Below, piece after piece: positions 4,497-6,397 of a stretch of 6,397 bases of DNA (the first letter of the stretch is position 1; each line of letters begins with the position of its first letter). The translations under genes and the position numbers were made by a program. The stretch covers positions 1 through 6,397 of the forward strand of contig JAFWJP010000189.1 of the NCBI GenBank assembly GCA_017514645.1, read 5' to 3'. The stretch is from Solobacterium sp. (GTDB lineage: Bacteria > Bacillota_I > Bacilli_A > Erysipelotrichales > Erysipelotrichaceae). The notes under the pieces are model-generated. The model was given only the letters and a program-made list of their open reading frames with translations, did not search any database and was not told the origin of the DNA.

Positions 4497-5809
4497 AGCG
4501 CAACCGTTCCCAGATACTCCGCAAGCAGGTTCTGACCGCTGACCCTTGTATAACGTACCCGGCAGAGTGTTCCGGCAGGCAGATCTTCTTCACAGCGGAA
4601 ACGGACATAGCCGTCCACCGCATCCGGCGCAAACATGGCACTTCTTGCCAGATACATTCCGGTCAGGCCCTCCACTTCCTCTACAAGGACCTCGTCCTCC
4701 AGACCGATCATCTTCTGTCTGTCTTCCCTGACGATCTCGTCCTGCAGGTTCATGATCTCATTCAGACGGCGCTGTTTTTCCGCCTGCGGAACATTGTCCA
4801 CCATTTCATAGCTCGCTGTCCCCTCTTCCGGAGAATAGGTGAATGCACCGAGATGATCCCAGCGTACTTTCCGCATCATTTCCAGATTCTCTTCATGCTG
4901 CGCAGCTGTTTCCCCCGGGAAGCCGCAGATGAGCGTCGTACGCAGCACAGGATGCGCAAAGGAAGCCCTGATACGGGCTGTACGGTCCAGGATCTCTGCA
5001 GCATTCGAACGCCTGTGCATTGCCTTCAGAACCGCGTCGCAGCCATGCTGGATGGGGATATCAAAATACGGAAGAATATGCTTTGAAGCCTTGATCGTAT
5101 CGATCAGATCATCAGGTATCTCATCCGGATACATATACAGGATCCGGATCCAGTGCAGACCTTCGATCACATCCAGGCGCTTCAGAAGTTCCGACAGATG
5201 AAGCTTCCTGTCCCAGTCATAACCGTAGCGGGACGTATCCTGCGCAATCAGCGTCAGTTCCCGGACTCCCTGTGCTGCCAGTTCCTCTGCTTCCCTGACC
5301 AGCTGTTCCAGCGGATAGGAGACCAGCGGTCCGCGGATATTCGGAATGGCACAGTACGCACAGCGGTTGTCACAGCCTTCCGCAATGCGCAGATATGCCA
5401 TCCACGGCTTTCCCGACAGCATCCGCGGTGCTTTTCCGTAGGTATTGTGCACAGGTACACCGAGTTCATCACTCAGGATCGTTCCAAGATGATCATATTC
5501 ATCAATGGAGATGAACCGGTCCACTTCCGGTATCTCTTCTTCCAGTTCCGGCTTGTACCTCTTGGCAAGACAGCCCATGACGATGACTTTCCGGACAGCG
5601 TGTTCTTCCTTCCAGTCCAGCACATCGAAGATCGTACGGATCGCCTCTTCCTTGGCACTCTGAATAAACCCGCAGGTATTGATGATCACCGCTTCCGCCT
5701 CTTCCGGATTCCGGACGATCTCCTGATCACTTTCCTTCAGCAGTCCCAGAAGATACTCCGTATCCACCAGATTCTTGGCACATCCCAAAGATATTACACC
5801 GATTTTCAT
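4493..5809 (-). CDS. rimO: Ribosomal protein S12 methylthiotransferase RimO
   Basis: RimO is a radical SAM enzyme with two iron-sulfur clusters that adds a methylthio group to a conserved Asp of ribosomal protein S12. The 438 residues match the family length of about 440. The N-terminal MTTase domain has Cys10 (SLGCAKNLVDTE), Cys46 (NTCGFI) and Cys80 (MGCLAKRY). The radical SAM motif is C146-x3-C150-x2-C153 in EGCDNRCAYCAIP, followed by IRGPLVSYP, typical of RimO rather than MiaB, and a C-terminal TRAM domain covers about 372-438. The frame extends upstream to a GTG at 5878, but MKIGVISLGC at 5809 is the family start and has GAGGA 6 bases before it. It is the first gene of a two-gene operon, followed with a 4-base overlap by the DUF2779 gene. 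All cluster Cys are present, so it should be active. Confidence 0.97.
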   Translation of the reverse strand: MKIGVISLGCAKNLVDTEYLLGLLKESDQEIVRNPEEAEAVIINTCGFIQSAKEEAIRTIFDVLDWKEEHAVRKVIVMGCLAKRYKPELEEEIPEVDRFISIDEYDHLGTILSDELGVPVHNTYGKAPRMLSGKPWMAYLRIAEGCDNRCAYCAIPNIRGPLVSYPLEQLVREAEELAAQGVRELTLIAQDTSRYGYDWDRKLHLSELLKRLDVIEGLHWIRILYMYPDEIPDDLIDTIKASKHILPYFDIPIQHGCDAVLKAMHRRSNAAEILDRTARIRASFAHPVLRTTLICGFPGETAAQHEENLEMMRKVRWDHLGAFTYSPEEGTASYEMVDNVPQAEKQRRLNEIMNLQDEIVREDRQKMIGLEDEVLVEEVEGLTGMYLARSAMFAPDAVDGYVRFRCEEDLPAGTLCRVRYTRVSGQNLLAEYLGTVAL

Positions 5810-5834
5810 ATCGTTTCCTCTTTTCCCGCCTACC

Positions 5835-5862
5835 ATTGTAACAAAAAAAGAGAGGTGTACAA
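5835..5862 (-). promoter_or_regulatory. rimO operon promoter (extended -10)
   Basis: TACAAT (5840-5835, 5/6 to consensus) is preceded by TGT, forming an extended -10, with a weak TTGTAC -35 (5862-5857) 16 bases upstream. The -35 lies inside the pepC terminator hairpin. The leader would be only about 20 bases. Confidence 0.6.
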
Positions 5863-5872
5863 CACACCCCTC
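5843..5872 (-). terminator. Intrinsic terminator of pepC
   Basis: On the minus strand GAGGGGTGT (5872-5864) pairs with ACACCTCTC (5858-5850) through nine positions, one of them G-U, with loop GTTGT. It is followed directly by seven T (5849-5843). It begins 6 bases after the pepC stop and separates pepC from rimO. Confidence 0.93.
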
Positions 5873-5878
5873 ATGCAC

Positions 5879-6397
5879 TCAGTCCGCCAGTGATCCGAAC
5901 GGGTCCCACGGATCCAGAACCTTCGGTTCTTCCTTCAGCACTGCCTGCAGTTCCTCGCTCAGATAGCTCTTGTGCACGACTGCTTCAAAGACATATTTCT
6001 CGAACCAGGAATCCGAGCAGATATAATAGCCTTCATTGGCAACCTTGTCTCCCCAGGAGTTCTCGATCTTCCACCTTGTCGGTTTCCCGTCAACGACGTT
6101 GACACCGGTGAAGACCATTGCATGGTTCATTGCGCTCTGCCGGGTATCCAGCATTTCCGCCTTGGTCATATCCAGTCTGACATCGAAGGTATCTTCATAG
6201 GCATACTGCGCATCATCCCAGAGTCCCGTACCACGGTCACCATCCTTGCCGCAGTCGCAGCCGAACCAGACCAGTCTTCCGTCCTGCAGCTGACGCAGGA
6301 TCAGATCCTTGAATTCATCCATCGGAAGATTCAGGAAGGATACCGGGTTTCCGCCCACAACATTGCCCAGATATTTGACGGTGTACATCTTGTGGAA
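5879..6397 (-). CDS. pepC: Aminopeptidase C / bleomycin hydrolase family (C1B cysteine peptidase), 5' end cut by window
   Basis: PepC is a cytoplasmic papain-like aminopeptidase that forms hexamers with the active sites facing an inner channel and trims small peptides to amino acids. The 172 visible residues are the C-terminal part of a protein that is usually about 440 residues long. The frame is open to the right edge, entering as FHKMYTVKYLGNVVGG, so the Met at 6388 is internal and not a start. Visible motifs are the catalytic His in MNHAMVFTGV (about residue 92 of the fragment), the catalytic Asn in KIENSWGDK (about 113), and GDRGTGLWDDAQ, usual before the His in this family. The catalytic Cys lies outside the window. 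The C-terminus, DPWDPFGSLAD, matches the family tail that reaches into the active site and limits the enzyme to N-terminal residues. Its own terminator follows at once, so it is not in the rimO operon. Confidence 0.95.
   Translation of the reverse strand, partial: FHKMYTVKYLGNVVGGNPVSFLNLPMDEFKDLILRQLQDGRLVWFGCDCGKDGDRGTGLWDDAQYAYEDTFDVRLDMTKAEMLDTRQSAMNHAMVFTGVNVVDGKPTRWKIENSWGDKVANEGYYICSDSWFEKYVFEAVVHKSYLSEELQAVLKEEPKVLDPWDPFGSLAD

Noticed and set aside
3462..4535. Long plus-strand open frame (357 codons) opposite the DUF2779 gene
   Set aside because: It is antisense to a well-supported gene, its protein has no recognisable motif, and it has no convincing ribosome site.
5810..5878. 23-codon N-terminal extension of rimO from GTG 5878
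   Set aside because: The stretch consists of the pepC terminator and the rimO promoter and ribosome site; RimO proteins start at MKIGVISLGC-like sequence.
5153..5893. Plus-strand open frame (246 codons) opposite rimO
   Set aside because: It is a shadow of rimO; the radical SAM and TRAM motifs are on the minus strand and this frame runs across the pepC terminator.
1..6397. CRISPR array, insertion sequence, tRNA, or phage genes
   Set aside because: No spaced direct repeats, transposase motif, cloverleaf-like segment or phage gene was seen; the Cas4-like segment belongs to the DUF2779 protein and is not beside other cas genes.

Overview
The window looks like chromosomal core sequence from a Bacillota (Firmicutes) bacterium of roughly balanced base composition. 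Strong AGGAGG-type ribosome sites, extended -10 promoters, compact intrinsic terminators, a long-form hibernation factor and a bleomycin-hydrolase-type PepC support this. The gene set would suit an Erysipelotrichia-like gut anaerobe, but that placement is an inference from general family knowledge. I see no mobile element, CRISPR array, tRNA or rRNA.

Layout, left to right. ptsI (phosphotransferase Enzyme I) lies on the minus strand and its 3' end is cut off by the window. Upstream of it, on the same strand, is a small uncharacterised gene of 114 residues, not the usual ptsH. A 153-base divergent region follows. It holds a palindrome, a good plus-strand promoter and a short leader hairpin that overlaps a strong ribosome site. 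This leads into the only plus-strand gene, a polytopic membrane protein of 218 residues with a CPBP-like (CAAX-protease-like) shape but no recognisable catalytic residues, probably starting at TTG. That gene and the next converge on a bidirectional terminator.

The rest is on the minus strand. hpf (long ribosome hibernation factor) has its own extended -10 promoter and a 15-base-pair inverted repeat in its leader. Upstream of it is a two-gene operon. rimO, the methylthiotransferase of ribosomal protein S12, is joined by an ATGA stop/start overlap to a DUF2779 protein. That protein combines a Cas4/RecB-like N-terminal part that seems to have lost its nuclease residues with a DnaQ-like exonuclease domain that keeps most of its residues. 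At the right edge is the C-terminal part of pepC, which ends in its own terminator just before the rimO promoter.

The genes do not form one pathway. The most coherent theme is the ribosome: RimO and HPF both act on the 30S subunit, and the DUF2779 protein is translated in step with RimO. The items most worth a second look are the hpf leader repeat, the leader structure and TTG start of the membrane gene, the apparently inactivated domains in the DUF2779 and CPBP-like proteins, and the separation of ptsI from ptsH. I found no clear sign of a wholly new multi-gene system.
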